A DNA stretch of 35,069 nucleotides from Actinomycetota bacterium (lineage in GTDB: Bacteria; Actinomycetota; Acidimicrobiia; Acidimicrobiales; Ilumatobacteraceae). The stretch is from NCBI GenBank assembly GCA_963169665.1, contig CAUJET010000064.1, positions 1 to 35,069 of the forward strand. Reading direction: 5' to 3'. The notes beneath the pieces are model-generated. The model saw only the letters and a list, made by a program, of their open reading frames with translations, searched no databases and was not told the DNA's origin. A program made the translations under genes and the position numbers. Positions 1-7,341 of the stretch are shown piece by piece (the stretch's first letter is position 1; each line of letters starts with the position of its first letter).

Positions 1-36
1 GCACCCGACGCCACCGCACCGGGAGCACACGCGTGA
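1..36 (+). CDS. 3' end of an upstream gene (partial)
   Basis: Only the last eleven codons and the TGA stop are present (APDATAPGAHA). The stop overlaps the GTG start of the next gene as GTGA, the same junction that joins the next two genes, so this is probably the tail of the first gene of a co-transcribed set. The product cannot be recognised from this tail. Confidence 0.5.
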   Translation, partial: APDATAPGAHA

Positions 37-491
37 CCGTCCACGTCGAACTCGGCGACCACGAGATCGTGGTGACCGTCGACGACCTGCGGGTGCCGCT
101 CCCCGTCGGAGTGCTCACGCTGTCCGCCGACCTGACGACCGATCCCCCGCGACCCGAGGATCTCACCAACGCGATCGGCCTCGTCGCCGACCATCTCGAC
201 GACGTCGTCCGCGATCGGCCGGACCTCATCGGCGCAGCGCTCACGATCAGCGGCCCGGAGGCGGCGGCCATGGTGGCCGTCGAGGTGGGAGGCACGGCAG
301 CGCTGCCGTTCGAGCTCGACCGGGCGGCTGCCGAGGACGTGTTCCGCACGATCGTCACGGAGGATCGCGGCGCCCGCGCGCACAACCCCGGGCTCGATGT
401 CCTGCTCGTCGATCGCATCGTGGCAGGCTGCTGCGCCGTGGTGGCAGTGATGCGCAAGCTGCAGGTCGACGCCGTGACGGTGCTGCCGTGA
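33..491 (+). CDS. hypothetical protein, 152 aa
   Basis: I do not recognise this protein. It is acidic and apparently soluble, with no signal peptide or membrane segment. The first half alternates short hydrophobic strands with Asp-rich turns, and the C-terminal part contains a small hydrophobic stretch with two adjacent cysteines (AGCCAVVAVM). The GTG start overlaps the preceding stop by GTGA and its own stop overlaps the next gene the same way, which argues for translational coupling in one operon. The downstream partner is a GNAT acetyltransferase, but this gives no firm hint of function. Coding is supported by C/G third positions and by the tight overlaps at both ends. Confidence 0.75.
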   Translation: MTVHVELGDHEIVVTVDDLRVPLPVGVLTLSADLTTDPPRPEDLTNAIGLVADHLDDVVRDRPDLIGAALTISGPEAAAMVAVEVGGTAALPFELDRAAAEDVFRTIVTEDRGARAHNPGLDVLLVDRIVAGCCAVVAVMRKLQVDAVTVLP

Positions 492-1126
492 CCGGATCGG
501 GCGCGTTCGGGCATCCCTCGATGCCGGCGGTGAGCGGCCTGCGGCTGTACGGCAAGCGCGTGATGATGCGCCCGCTCACCCCGTCGGACTTCCCCGTGTG
601 GTCGGAGGTGCGTGTGCGCAACGAGCAGTGGCTCGTGCCGTGGGAACCACTGCGCTCCAGCCGCGTGGCCGATCCCACTCGGTCGCGCGATGCGTTCAGC
701 TCACGCTGCGCCGCACGCGATCGTGAACGCCAGGCCGGCACCGCCTACGGGTTCGCGCTGTTCGTCGACAACGTGTTCGCCGGCGAGGTGAACCTGAACA
801 ACATCGTCCGCGGCGCGCTCCAGTCGGGCACGGTCGGCTACTGGATCGACCGCGACCGAGCCGGGCACAGCTACGTGGCCGAGGGCGTCGCGGTCCTCGC
901 TCGGTTCGCGTTCGAGGAACTGCACCTGCACCGGCTGGAGATCTGCATCGTGCCGCGCAATGCCAACAGCCGCCGCGTGATGGAGAAGCTGCAGTTCCGC
1001 GAGGAAGGTGTCGCGTTGCGATACCTGGAGATCAACGGCACGTGGGAGGACCACATGCGCTTCGGCATCACCGCCGAGGAGTGGGTGAAGCGCCGGTCGG
1101 AACTGACCGACGCCTGGATCTCCTGA
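488..1126 (+). CDS. GNAT-family N-acetyltransferase (RimJ/RimL-like)
   Basis: The product is 212 aa and of the RimJ/RimL type, a family that acetylates N-terminal amines of ribosomal proteins or small amine substrates using acetyl-CoA. The start region 'RLYGKRVMMRPLTPSDFPVW' (about residues 19-38) is the typical first strand and helix. The acetyl-CoA binding segment follows in the second half: 'GYWIDRDRAGHSYVAEGVAVL', then 'HRLEICIVPRNANSRRVMEKLQF', where the Asn-Ser-Arg-Arg-Val-Met-Glu-Lys run is characteristic of the family. The GTG start overlaps the previous stop. The length is normal, and the substrate cannot be predicted. Confidence 0.9.
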   Translation: MTGSGAFGHPSMPAVSGLRLYGKRVMMRPLTPSDFPVWSEVRVRNEQWLVPWEPLRSSRVADPTRSRDAFSSRCAARDRERQAGTAYGFALFVDNVFAGEVNLNNIVRGALQSGTVGYWIDRDRAGHSYVAEGVAVLARFAFEELHLHRLEICIVPRNANSRRVMEKLQFREEGVALRYLEINGTWEDHMRFGITAEEWVKRRSELTDAWIS

Positions 1127-1204
1127 TCGGGAGATCCGGCGTCGAGCAGTTCGATCAGTTCGGTCGAATTCGACCCGCTCGGATCAGGTGCGAGCGAGCG
1201 GCGG

Positions 1205-1519
1205 CTACTCGCCGGCGAGGCGGAAGGCCTGGGCCTTCGCCCGGCGCACCGACGTGCGGCGCTTCCACATCTTCATCTTCCAGTGCCGTTGGCCACCGGT
1301 GCGGCCGGCCTGGGCCTTGGCCCGCTCGGCATCGTGGTGGTGACCGGGCACCCACGCTCGACCCGGCTCGTGGACGTCCTCGGGTTCGAACCCGGAACTG
1401 ACCTGTGTGGCCAGGGCGTGCAGCTCGCTGTTGATGCGATGCCGCTCGTTGTGGGCATGTGCCCGCAGGTCCATTTTCGGTGGCGGTGCCACGTCCTGGC
1501 TGCGATGGCGCTGGCTCAT
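1205..1519 (-). CDS. small basic hypothetical protein, 104 aa
   Basis: This is a small, very basic, His/Arg/Lys-rich protein without hydrophobic segments. The C-terminal third (about residues 80-104, containing WKMKMWKRRTSVRRAK) is a dense cationic stretch that could bind nucleic acid; this is inference from charge only. A strong Shine-Dalgarno sequence (GGAGGT) lies 4 nt before the ATG, one of the best in the window, and supports a real, well-translated gene. It stands alone, convergent with the GNAT gene and separated from the next minus-strand gene by about 215 nt. I recognise no family. Confidence 0.65.
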   Translation of the reverse strand: MSQRHRSQDVAPPPKMDLRAHAHNERHRINSELHALATQVSSGFEPEDVHEPGRAWVPGHHHDAERAKAQAGRTGGQRHWKMKMWKRRTSVRRAKAQAFRLAGE

Positions 1520-1674
1520 CAGTACCTCCGTTGTATCTCGGAATGTACGGGTGGAAGAGCTTCCCGTGAGTCGAGAGTAGACCTCGCTGCGCGATCTGGG
1601 AAGGCCTGGCTCGTAACAGTTCTGCGCGCTTTGCCCACACGCAGCGTGAGCGTCTTGAGACCCTCGTGACGCGT

Positions 1675-1712
1675 GTTCCGATGCCCGTGCCGGCGCCCGT
1701 TCCGATGCCCGT
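1675..1712. repeat. 14-bp direct repeat in a non-coding gap
   Basis: GTTCCGATGCCCGT occurs at 1675-1688 and again at 1699-1712 (24-nt period). It lies in the 216-nt gap between the small basic protein (minus strand) and the crotonase gene. The intervening sequence is similar but degenerate. It is probably simple local duplication; no function is evident. Confidence 0.5.
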
Positions 1713-1735
1713 TCGAGGCCCGCGCCGGCGACGCG

Positions 1736-2524
1736 CTACTTGGAGGAGATCTTCTGCTGGAGTGCTGCGAGGCGCTCCGCGAACCACGGCTGGCGGGTGC
1801 TCCAGACCTGCGGGTCGAGCTCGCGCTTCACCGCCGCAGGATGGGTGTCGACGTCGGCCATCGCCTGGATCGTCTTCTTCACCTCGATCACCAGCTCGCG
1901 GGGCGCGAGTGCGGCGCGGGCGGCCATCGCACCCGCCGCGGCGAGCAGCTGGTCGTCGTCGACACATCGGTGCACCAGCCCGACGCGCTCGGCCTCCGCG
2001 CCGTCCATCACCTCGCCGAACACCACGCCGGCAAAGGTCGCCTGCGGGCCGACGATGCGCCGCAACATCCACGTGTGACCGCCGCCGGGATGGATGCCGA
2101 TCTGCAGGAAGCGGGTGTCGAACTTGGCGCGCCGTGCCGCGATGCGGAGGTCGCAGCCGAGCGCGAGGTTCATGCCCGCACCGACCGCCGCACCGTTGAC
2201 GGCCGCGATCGTCGGCAGCTCGCTGCGGGCGATGCGCAGGAACCCCTCGTAGATCGAGCCCAGGCTCTCCTCGGTCGCCTCGGCGAGGTTGCCGAGGTTG
2301 GCTCCCGCACAGAACGCCGGGGCGGCACCGGTGACGACGATGGCCCCGACGCGGGGGTCGGCCTCGATCGTGTCCATCGCGGCGACGATCTCGGCGACGA
2401 GCGGCGCGGTGAGGGTGTTGCGCTCACCGGGGTTGTTGAGCGTGAGGACCGCGTAGGCACTCCCCTGCGCGTCGGCGGGGGCGGCGGGGTCGGCCGGGAT
2501 GATGTCGGTGAGCACGAGGGACAT
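1736..2524 (-). CDS. enoyl-CoA hydratase/isomerase family protein (divergent active site)
   Basis: This is a 262-aa crotonase-fold protein. The oxyanion-hole region 'APAFCAGANLGNL' (about residues 67-79) and the segment 'AAVNGAAVGAGMNLALGCDLRIA' place it clearly in the family. In classical enoyl-CoA hydratases two glutamates add water across the double bond. Here the first aligns with Asn (GAGMNLAL instead of GGGxELAL), and the second lies in 'FDTRFLQIGIHPGGGHTWML' where no Glu is present. So the protein probably binds acyl-CoA but is not a standard hydratase; isomerase, hydrolase or another crotonase reaction is possible. A CACAAT hexamer 7 nt upstream of the ATG suggests a leaderless start. 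It is divergent from the 2629 gene. Confidence 0.9.
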   Translation of the reverse strand: MSLVLTDIIPADPAAPADAQGSAYAVLTLNNPGERNTLTAPLVAEIVAAMDTIEADPRVGAIVVTGAAPAFCAGANLGNLAEATEESLGSIYEGFLRIARSELPTIAAVNGAAVGAGMNLALGCDLRIAARRAKFDTRFLQIGIHPGGGHTWMLRRIVGPQATFAGVVFGEVMDGAEAERVGLVHRCVDDDQLLAAAGAMAARAALAPRELVIEVKKTIQAMADVDTHPAAVKRELDPQVWSTRQPWFAERLAALQQKISSK

Positions 2525-2613
2525 GGCGTCGATTGTGGCACGGCGATCACCGGCCGCCCGCCCTCGCTGCCGGGTGCCTGCTGCTGCCGGCGAGGGTTCG
2601 GCTCCCGACTGGC

Positions 2614-2619
2614 TAGCGT
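2614..2619 (+). promoter_or_regulatory. -10 hexamer TAGCGT, likely leaderless start
   Basis: TAGCGT lies 9 nt before the ATG at 2629, and no Shine-Dalgarno sequence is present. The TANNNT pattern and spacing match those before several other genes in the window. Confidence 0.5.
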
Positions 2620-2628
2620 CGGACCCGC

Positions 2629-3285
2629 ATGCTCGACCACGTCTTCACCGATGCCATCGGCGCGCTGCGCGACGCCTTCGAGGCCGCCTTCCTCGAGCGC
2701 CAGGCGTTCGACGAGCACTTCCAGGTCGACGTGCTGCTCGGCGACCTCAGCTGGGAGACCAGCTACGGCCTGCCCGGCGAGGGCCAACCGCCGCGGGTGG
2801 TCGCCCACGTGAACTTCGACTGGCCGACGTGGAGCCAGACCTCGTACCGCCGCTGGTACGTCGACGAGGTGCTCGATCAGCTACCGGCGATCGAGATGGA
2901 GATCGTGTTCCGCGTGCAGCGGCTCCGCCAGCAACCCGACCGGTCGATCGTCGATCCGGTCGCGGTGGAGACGAGCCCGCTCATCGGCGACGGGCGCCTC
3001 GAGCGCGCCGGCACCACGATCGAGATCGCCTACCTCGACCCGGTCGATCCGGTCGACGCGCGCGACATCAGCAGCGGAGCGATCGACGGCGGTCCCGAGG
3101 CCGAGTATGCGATCGAGGTCACCTACGAAGGCCTGTACGAGCTCGCCGAGCAGACGTTGGCCGACGGGTCGAGCACCTTGCTCGACGAGCACTTCGGTGC
3201 GCTCGGTGGGTGGATCGCCGCCACGCTCGTGAAGCTCGGCGACCTGAAGCTCGAGTTCCTGCCCGCCGACGACGGCGAGGCCTGA
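2629..3285 (+). CDS. hypothetical acidic protein, 218 aa
   Basis: I do not recognise this protein. It is strongly acidic, cytosolic in appearance (no signal peptide or membrane helix), and rich in Trp/Tyr in the segment 'VNFDWPTWSQTSYRRWYVDE' (about residues 63-82). The second half reads as alternating strands ('TTIEIAYLDPV', 'EYAIEVTYEGLYEL') and a C-terminal helix. It sits between two crotonase-fold genes, divergent from the first and 39 nt upstream of the second in the same direction, so a link with acyl-CoA metabolism is possible but unproven. Base composition matches its neighbours. Confidence 0.75.
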   Translation: MLDHVFTDAIGALRDAFEAAFLERQAFDEHFQVDVLLGDLSWETSYGLPGEGQPPRVVAHVNFDWPTWSQTSYRRWYVDEVLDQLPAIEMEIVFRVQRLRQQPDRSIVDPVAVETSPLIGDGRLERAGTTIEIAYLDPVDPVDARDISSGAIDGGPEAEYAIEVTYEGLYELAEQTLADGSSTLLDEHFGALGGWIAATLVKLGDLKLEFLPADDGEA

Positions 3286-3324
3286 CTCGCACGACGGCGG
3301 AGCCCGACTGTCAGAATCGACCGC

Positions 3325-4122
3325 ATGTCGAACACCCCTGCCGGCGACCCCGTCGTCCTCCTCGACGTGAGCGATCGCATCGCCACGATCACACTCAACC
3401 GCCCGGCGTCGCGCAATGCGCTGTCGAGCGAGGTGCTGCGCCTGCTCCCGCAGGTGATGCAGGAGGCCGACCGACGCGACGACGTCGACGTGGTGATCCT
3501 CACCGGTGCCGATCCGGCGTTCTGCGCGGGCCTCGACCTGAAGGAGCTCGGCTCGAGCGCCGGCAATCTGGGCGGCACCGGCGCGGACGGCTCGCCGAAC
3601 GCCTCGGGGGTGCGCGGCCCGTTCCCCGCGATGACCAAGCCGCTGATCGGCGCGATCAACGGCGTGGCGATCACCGGCGGCTTCGAACTGGCGCTCAACT
3701 GCGACTTCCTGGTCGCGTCCGAGCACGCGAAGTTCGGCGACACCCACAGCCGCGTCGGCGTGATGCCCGGATGGGGGCTCACCGTGCTGCTGCCCCAGGC
3801 CATCGGCGTGCGCCGCGCCCGCGAGATGAGCTTCACCGGGAACTTCATGCTCGCCGACGAGGCGCTCCAGTGGGGTCTCGTGAACCATGTGGTGCCCCAC
3901 GACGAGCTGCTGCCGTTCACCCGCAAGTTGGCCACCGACATCATCGGCAACGAGCAGGCGGGCGTGCGTCAGATCCGGAGCACCTATGCGGAGATCACCG
4001 CCGAACGGCCGGGCTGGGAGATCGAGGCACGCGACGGCCGGGCCTGGCGCACGGCGATGTTCGACCCGGCGCAGGTGGCCGCGCGACGCGCTGCGATCCA
4101 GGCGCGGGGCCGACAGCAGTGA
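3325..4122 (+). CDS. enoyl-CoA hydratase/isomerase family protein
   Basis: This 265-aa crotonase-fold protein has the typical N-terminus 'VLLDVSDRIATITLNRPASRNALS', the oxyanion-hole segment 'ADPAFCAGLDLKEL', and 'INGVAITGGFELALNCDFLVASEHAKFGDTHSRVGVMPGWG'. The first catalytic glutamate is retained (GGFELAL). The second position reads Thr-His rather than Pro-Glu, which is common in actinobacterial EchA-type paralogues and makes the exact reaction uncertain. The likely role is acyl-CoA hydration or isomerisation in fatty-acid or other acyl-CoA breakdown. A CAGAAT hexamer ends 7 nt before the ATG with no Shine-Dalgarno sequence, so the gene may start its own leaderless mRNA even though it follows the 2629 gene closely. 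Confidence 0.92.
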   Translation: MSNTPAGDPVVLLDVSDRIATITLNRPASRNALSSEVLRLLPQVMQEADRRDDVDVVILTGADPAFCAGLDLKELGSSAGNLGGTGADGSPNASGVRGPFPAMTKPLIGAINGVAITGGFELALNCDFLVASEHAKFGDTHSRVGVMPGWGLTVLLPQAIGVRRAREMSFTGNFMLADEALQWGLVNHVVPHDELLPFTRKLATDIIGNEQAGVRQIRSTYAEITAERPGWEIEARDGRAWRTAMFDPAQVAARRAAIQARGRQQ

Positions 4123-4145
4123 CCGCCCGACGGGACTGAACGATC

Positions 4146-4162
4146 GCCGGCTTCACGCCGGC
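4146..4162. terminator. short hairpin between convergent genes
   Basis: GCCGGC arms at 4146-4151 and 4157-4162 enclose a 5-nt loop. It lies between the convergent crotonase and LPETG genes, where a bidirectional terminator would be expected, but no T-tract follows, so the call is weak. Confidence 0.3.
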
Positions 4163-4195
4163 TCCAGCCGGGGGCAGGCGGGACGTTCGCCGGGG

Positions 4196-4906
4196 TCAGC
4201 CGACCGAGGGGCGCCGACGGCCGAGCGACACGAGGGTGGCTCCGGCGGCGATCACGAGCGCTCCGATCAGCGACTGGCGCCATGCGTCGGCGCCGGTCTC
4301 GGGCAACGTCGGCGAGGCGGTGACACCGGACGCCGCCGTCGGGGACGCGCTCGACGAGGCGTTCACGGCGGCGCTCGAGGTGGCGATCGGCACGACCCCC
4401 GGCGCCGCGGGGCTCACGGTGGCGGCGATCGGCGCCGGCGCAGCGCTGGCCACCACGGCGCAGCGGCGGACGACCACCGTGACACCGACGACGCGACGAG
4501 GTGTCGACAACGCCGACGACGTCGAACTCACCACGACGTGCCCACCGGAGATCGCGACACCGGCTGCGGCACGCATGCCGCCCACGTGGACGTCGAGCGG
4601 ATGGGCCGTGCCGGCGTCGTCGAGCCCGTTGGCGGACACGCCGACCACCGTGAGCGAGGCGCCGTCGCCAGCGGGCACCTCGACACCCGTGTCGTAGGAG
4701 GGCGTGATGACGTCGAGCACCACGTCGCCGCCCCACCGATGGGTGACGTCCTCGCACGAGGCTGCCGTGTCGACCACCGGACCTGCGGCGCCGACCGTCG
4801 CTGCCGTCGTGCTGTCGAAGCACAGCAGCGCGAGTGCGGAGAGGATCATCGCCCGCTTCCGACTCGATGAGTCCTCCGCATGATCTCTCCGCACCCGCAC
4901 TGCCAT
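4196..4906 (-). CDS. LPETG-anchored surface protein, 236 aa
   Basis: The N-terminus has basic residues (SSSRKRAM) then a hydrophobic stretch ILSALALLCF (about 21-30), consistent with a signal peptide. Residues 50-150 form a small Val/Gly-rich, probably beta-strand domain with two cysteines (51 and 149). A low-complexity Ala/Ser/Pro/Thr linker (about 153-200) follows. The end is a classical sortase sorting signal: LPETG at 201-205, a hydrophobic helix (about 212-228), then Arg-Arg-Arg. It is therefore expected to be linked to the cell wall. No sortase is encoded in the window. The ATG at 4906 was chosen because longer in-frame starts add a non-secretory leader, and because TACGCT lies 6 nt upstream as a leaderless -10 element. 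Confidence 0.8.
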   Translation of the reverse strand: MAVRVRRDHAEDSSSRKRAMILSALALLCFDSTTAATVGAAGPVVDTAASCEDVTHRWGGDVVLDVITPSYDTGVEVPAGDGASLTVVGVSANGLDDAGTAHPLDVHVGGMRAAAGVAISGGHVVVSSTSSALSTPRRVVGVTVVVRRCAVVASAAPAPIAATVSPAAPGVVPIATSSAAVNASSSASPTAASGVTASPTLPETGADAWRQSLIGALVIAAGATLVSLGRRRPSVG

Positions 4907-4912
4907 CGGGGC

Positions 4913-4918
4913 AGCGTA
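4913..4918 (-). promoter_or_regulatory. -10 hexamer TACGCT of the LPETG gene
   Basis: On the minus strand TACGCT ends 6 nt before the ATG at 4906. It fits TANNNT and the leaderless spacing seen elsewhere in this window. Confidence 0.45.
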
Positions 4919-5000
4919 AACGCGCCACGGGGCGTGGTGCGGGCGCACGCAGCGAGATGGGTCGGACGACCCATCGCTCGACCGGGCGGGCCCGGAACGG

Positions 5001-6002
5001 TCAGATCGCGGCGCCGCGGGTGCGCAGGTCGGCGGTGACGACTTCGGCGATGTCGAGGGCCAGGATCTCGGCGCCGACCGTGTTGAGGTGGAACCCGTCC
5101 TCCGCACGCACGTCCTTCGCCTGGTTGTCGCGCGGGTCGATGACGAATTCTGCCCAGCCGCCCTCACGACCGGAGAACCGGTTCCACGTGTCGACGAACT
5201 TCACCTGCGGCCGCTTCGCCGCCTCGGCGCGGACCACTTCGTCCTGCACCTGCAGTCTCAAGGTGACGTCAGGATTGTCGTCGTTGGGGATGCCGACCCA
5301 CACCAGGGTGCGACCCTCCGACGAGAGGTAGTCCATGACCTCGCCGACGCGGCGGCCGTACTCGGCCCGCCATTCCTCGTCGCCGTCGCCGGTGGGTTCA
5401 CCGATGATGAAGTTGGGCGACCCGTCGGCCTTCAGCCCGTCGGTGAGGCCCTGCGGGTCGTTGCCGCCGAAGGTGACCACCACGATGTCGGGGGCCACCT
5501 GCGGGACGATCTCGCGGAAGTGGCTCGGCCAGTCGAAGAAGTCGGGCCGGGCGAGGCCGGAGGACACCTTGTAGTCGAGTTGGGTCCGGGCCACGCCGGT
5601 CTCGTTCATGAGCGTCTCGAGATACGGCCCGAACGTGCCGGCATCGGAATCGCCGGCGATGAGCACCACTGCTGGATCGGCGGCTGACGGCACGGCGGAC
5701 GGCGCCTGCGTGGGCGCCGTGGTCGTGTCGGGTGCTGCGGTGGGGACCACCGATGCGCCCGAGCCCGGCACGGTGGCGGCAGGGTCGAGCGTCGTGGCCG
5801 TGCCCGCCGAGCCGTCGACGCCAGGCGCCGTCGTGCCGCTCGCATCCGCGTCGTTCTCGCCGCCGCCGAGCAGCGCGTCGGCACCCTTCACCACGCCGAT
5901 GGCAACGACGGCCAACACGACGAGGGCGCCGATGCGGCGCACCATGTAGCGGCGGCGGCTGACACGCCGGCGCGGCGGTGCGGGACGTGAAGGAGCTGCC
6001 AT
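5001..6002 (-). CDS. DUF459-type SGNH hydrolase, membrane-anchored
   Basis: The 333-aa protein has a basic N-terminus, one membrane helix (about 23-41), and a long Thr/Ala/Pro/Ser linker (about 50-110) that puts the catalytic domain outside the cell. The domain shows SGNH blocks: GDSDAG (Ser at 119, block I), GGND (179-182, block III), and DGFHLN with Asp302 and His305 (block V). This architecture matches DUF459, a family of probable esterases or acyl-transfer enzymes acting on envelope polymers; the substrate is unknown. A GTG at 6017 is possible, but it abuts a TAGCAT -10-like hexamer, so the ATG at 6002 is preferred. The gene lies 39 nt downstream of the lacI-type gene, same strand. Confidence 0.85.
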   Translation of the reverse strand: MAAPSRPAPPRRRVSRRRYMVRRIGALVVLAVVAIGVVKGADALLGGGENDADASGTTAPGVDGSAGTATTLDPAATVPGSGASVVPTAAPDTTTAPTQAPSAVPSAADPAVVLIAGDSDAGTFGPYLETLMNETGVARTQLDYKVSSGLARPDFFDWPSHFREIVPQVAPDIVVVTFGGNDPQGLTDGLKADGSPNFIIGEPTGDGDEEWRAEYGRRVGEVMDYLSSEGRTLVWVGIPNDDNPDVTLRLQVQDEVVRAEAAKRPQVKFVDTWNRFSGREGGWAEFVIDPRDNQAKDVRAEDGFHLNTVGAEILALDIAEVVTADLRTRGAAI

Positions 6003-6041
6003 GGCGGATCGGCGCACATGCTACGACGGCGACGGCCTCCG

Positions 6042-7136
6042 TCAGCGGCTTGCCGGTCCGGTCGATCCGCGAACCACGAGCGACACCGGCAGCACACGCG
6101 TCGCGAGCGCCGACGAACGGTGTCCGGGGCCGCCCCCAGGTCCGTCGGCCGGTTCGCCGCCCGCCCCACGGGCGATGAGGTCGGCGAGCATCCGCCCGGC
6201 CTCGCGGCCCAGCTCGTCGGCCGGAAACGCCACGGTGGTGAGCGACGGCGAGACGTAGGCCGACAACGGCTGGTCGTCGAAGCCCGCCACCGACATCGTC
6301 GACGGCACGGCGACCCCGCGCTCGGCACACGCCCGGAGCAGCCCGTACGCGTGGAGGTCGGTGGCGCACACCACGGCGGTCACGCCGGCGTCGATCACGG
6401 CCGGCATCGACGCGAGCGCGGCGACGTGGGCAGCGCCGGGATCGACGTCGCTCACGAGACGGTCGATGGCCACGAGGTCGGCACCACCGTCGGCCAGGCG
6501 CGCGGCGAGCGACGCGTGTCGCACGCGGAACGTCTCCGTCTCCGGGGTCGCCCGGAAGAACGCCACCCGCCGGTGTCCGAGGTCGACGAGATGGCTCGCC
6601 AGCTGCGCGGCACCGTCGGCCACGTCGAGGTCGACCCGCGGTGGACCCGCGGCGCTCCCCGGCGCGTCGAGCACCACGGTGGGCAGATCGCGGGCGAGCA
6701 CCTGGAGCAGTTCCGAGGACGGCGCGGCGACGAGCGCTCCGGCGAGGCGCAGGCCACGGAGCCGCTCGACGGTGGCCACCGGGTCGTCGCCGACCTCGGG
6801 CACGGAGAACACCACCTGGAACGCCTCGCCGAGCGCTGCGGCAGCGCCGAGCGACACACGTGCATAGAAGGGGTTGGTGAACGCCGGGGTGACCACGGCC
6901 ACCGCGGCCGCGCCACCGGTGGCGAGGCGGCGCGCCGATTCGTCGACGACGTAGCCGAGGCGGTCGACCTCGGCGCGGACCCGGGCGACGGTGTCGACGG
7001 CGACGCGACCCTCCCACTTGTCGTTCACCACGAGCGACACCGTGGAGATCGACACCCCCGCGGCCGACGCCACGTCGGCGGCGCGAACGCGGGCTCGCCC
7101 GGCGATGGGTTCCCGATCGCTGGTGGCCGACGTCAC
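6042..7136 (-). CDS. LacI-family transcriptional regulator
   Basis: The 364-aa protein has an N-terminal HTH 'AADVASAAGVSISTVSLVVND' (about residues 19-39) followed by the hinge segment 'LGYVVDESARRLATG'. A periplasmic-binding-protein-like effector domain fills the rest ('VAVVTPAFTNPFYARVSLG', 'VVCATDLHAYGLLRACAERGVAVPSTMSVAGFDD'). It is divergent from the BMP nucleoside-binding lipoprotein gene, and a perfect 20-bp palindrome lies between them, so it probably represses that transport operon and releases on binding a nucleoside or sugar. The effector is inferred from context only. I chose GTG 7136 rather than GTG 7175 because TAGGGT lies 7 nt upstream, a leaderless layout shared with other genes here, and because the HTH then begins at the usual distance. 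Confidence 0.9.
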   Translation of the reverse strand: MTSATSDREPIAGRARVRAADVASAAGVSISTVSLVVNDKWEGRVAVDTVARVRAEVDRLGYVVDESARRLATGGAAAVAVVTPAFTNPFYARVSLGAAAALGEAFQVVFSVPEVGDDPVATVERLRGLRLAGALVAAPSSELLQVLARDLPTVVLDAPGSAAGPPRVDLDVADGAAQLASHLVDLGHRRVAFFRATPETETFRVRHASLAARLADGGADLVAIDRLVSDVDPGAAHVAALASMPAVIDAGVTAVVCATDLHAYGLLRACAERGVAVPSTMSVAGFDDQPLSAYVSPSLTTVAFPADELGREAGRMLADLIARGAGGEPADGPGGGPGHRSSALATRVLPVSLVVRGSTGPASR

Positions 7137-7143
7137 CCGCCCC

Positions 7144-7149
7144 ACCCTA
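7144..7149 (-). promoter_or_regulatory. -10 hexamer TAGGGT of the lacI-type gene
   Basis: On the minus strand TAGGGT ends 7 nt before the GTG at 7136. No other good ribosome-binding site precedes that start. Confidence 0.45.
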
Positions 7150-7195
7150 GAGACTCGTGAGTGGCCGCGCCCCACGTGGAATCCCTGGTGAACAC

Positions 7196-7215
7196 TGCGT
7201 CAAGCGCTTGACGCA
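7196..7215. promoter_or_regulatory. perfect 20-bp palindrome, probable LacI-family operator
   Basis: TGCGTCAAGC followed by its exact reverse complement GCTTGACGCA, with the central CpG typical of LacI-family operators (core AAGCGCTT). It lies between the divergent regulator and BMP genes. The right arm contains TTGACG (7208-7213), which could be the -35 element of the BMP promoter (weak -10 candidate around 7232-7237), so binding would block that promoter. It lies about 47 nt upstream of the regulator's own -10, so autoregulation is possible but less direct. Confidence 0.85.
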
Positions 7216-7341
7216 ACGCGGCTCCGAGCGCCATGCTTCACACGGCCGTCACGGAGCGCGTCCCTGGTGGGACGGCACTGCGAAGTAGGCTGTGGAACGG
7301 ATCTTCCGATCCACCCAACCAACTCCAAGGGGGAGAACCAC

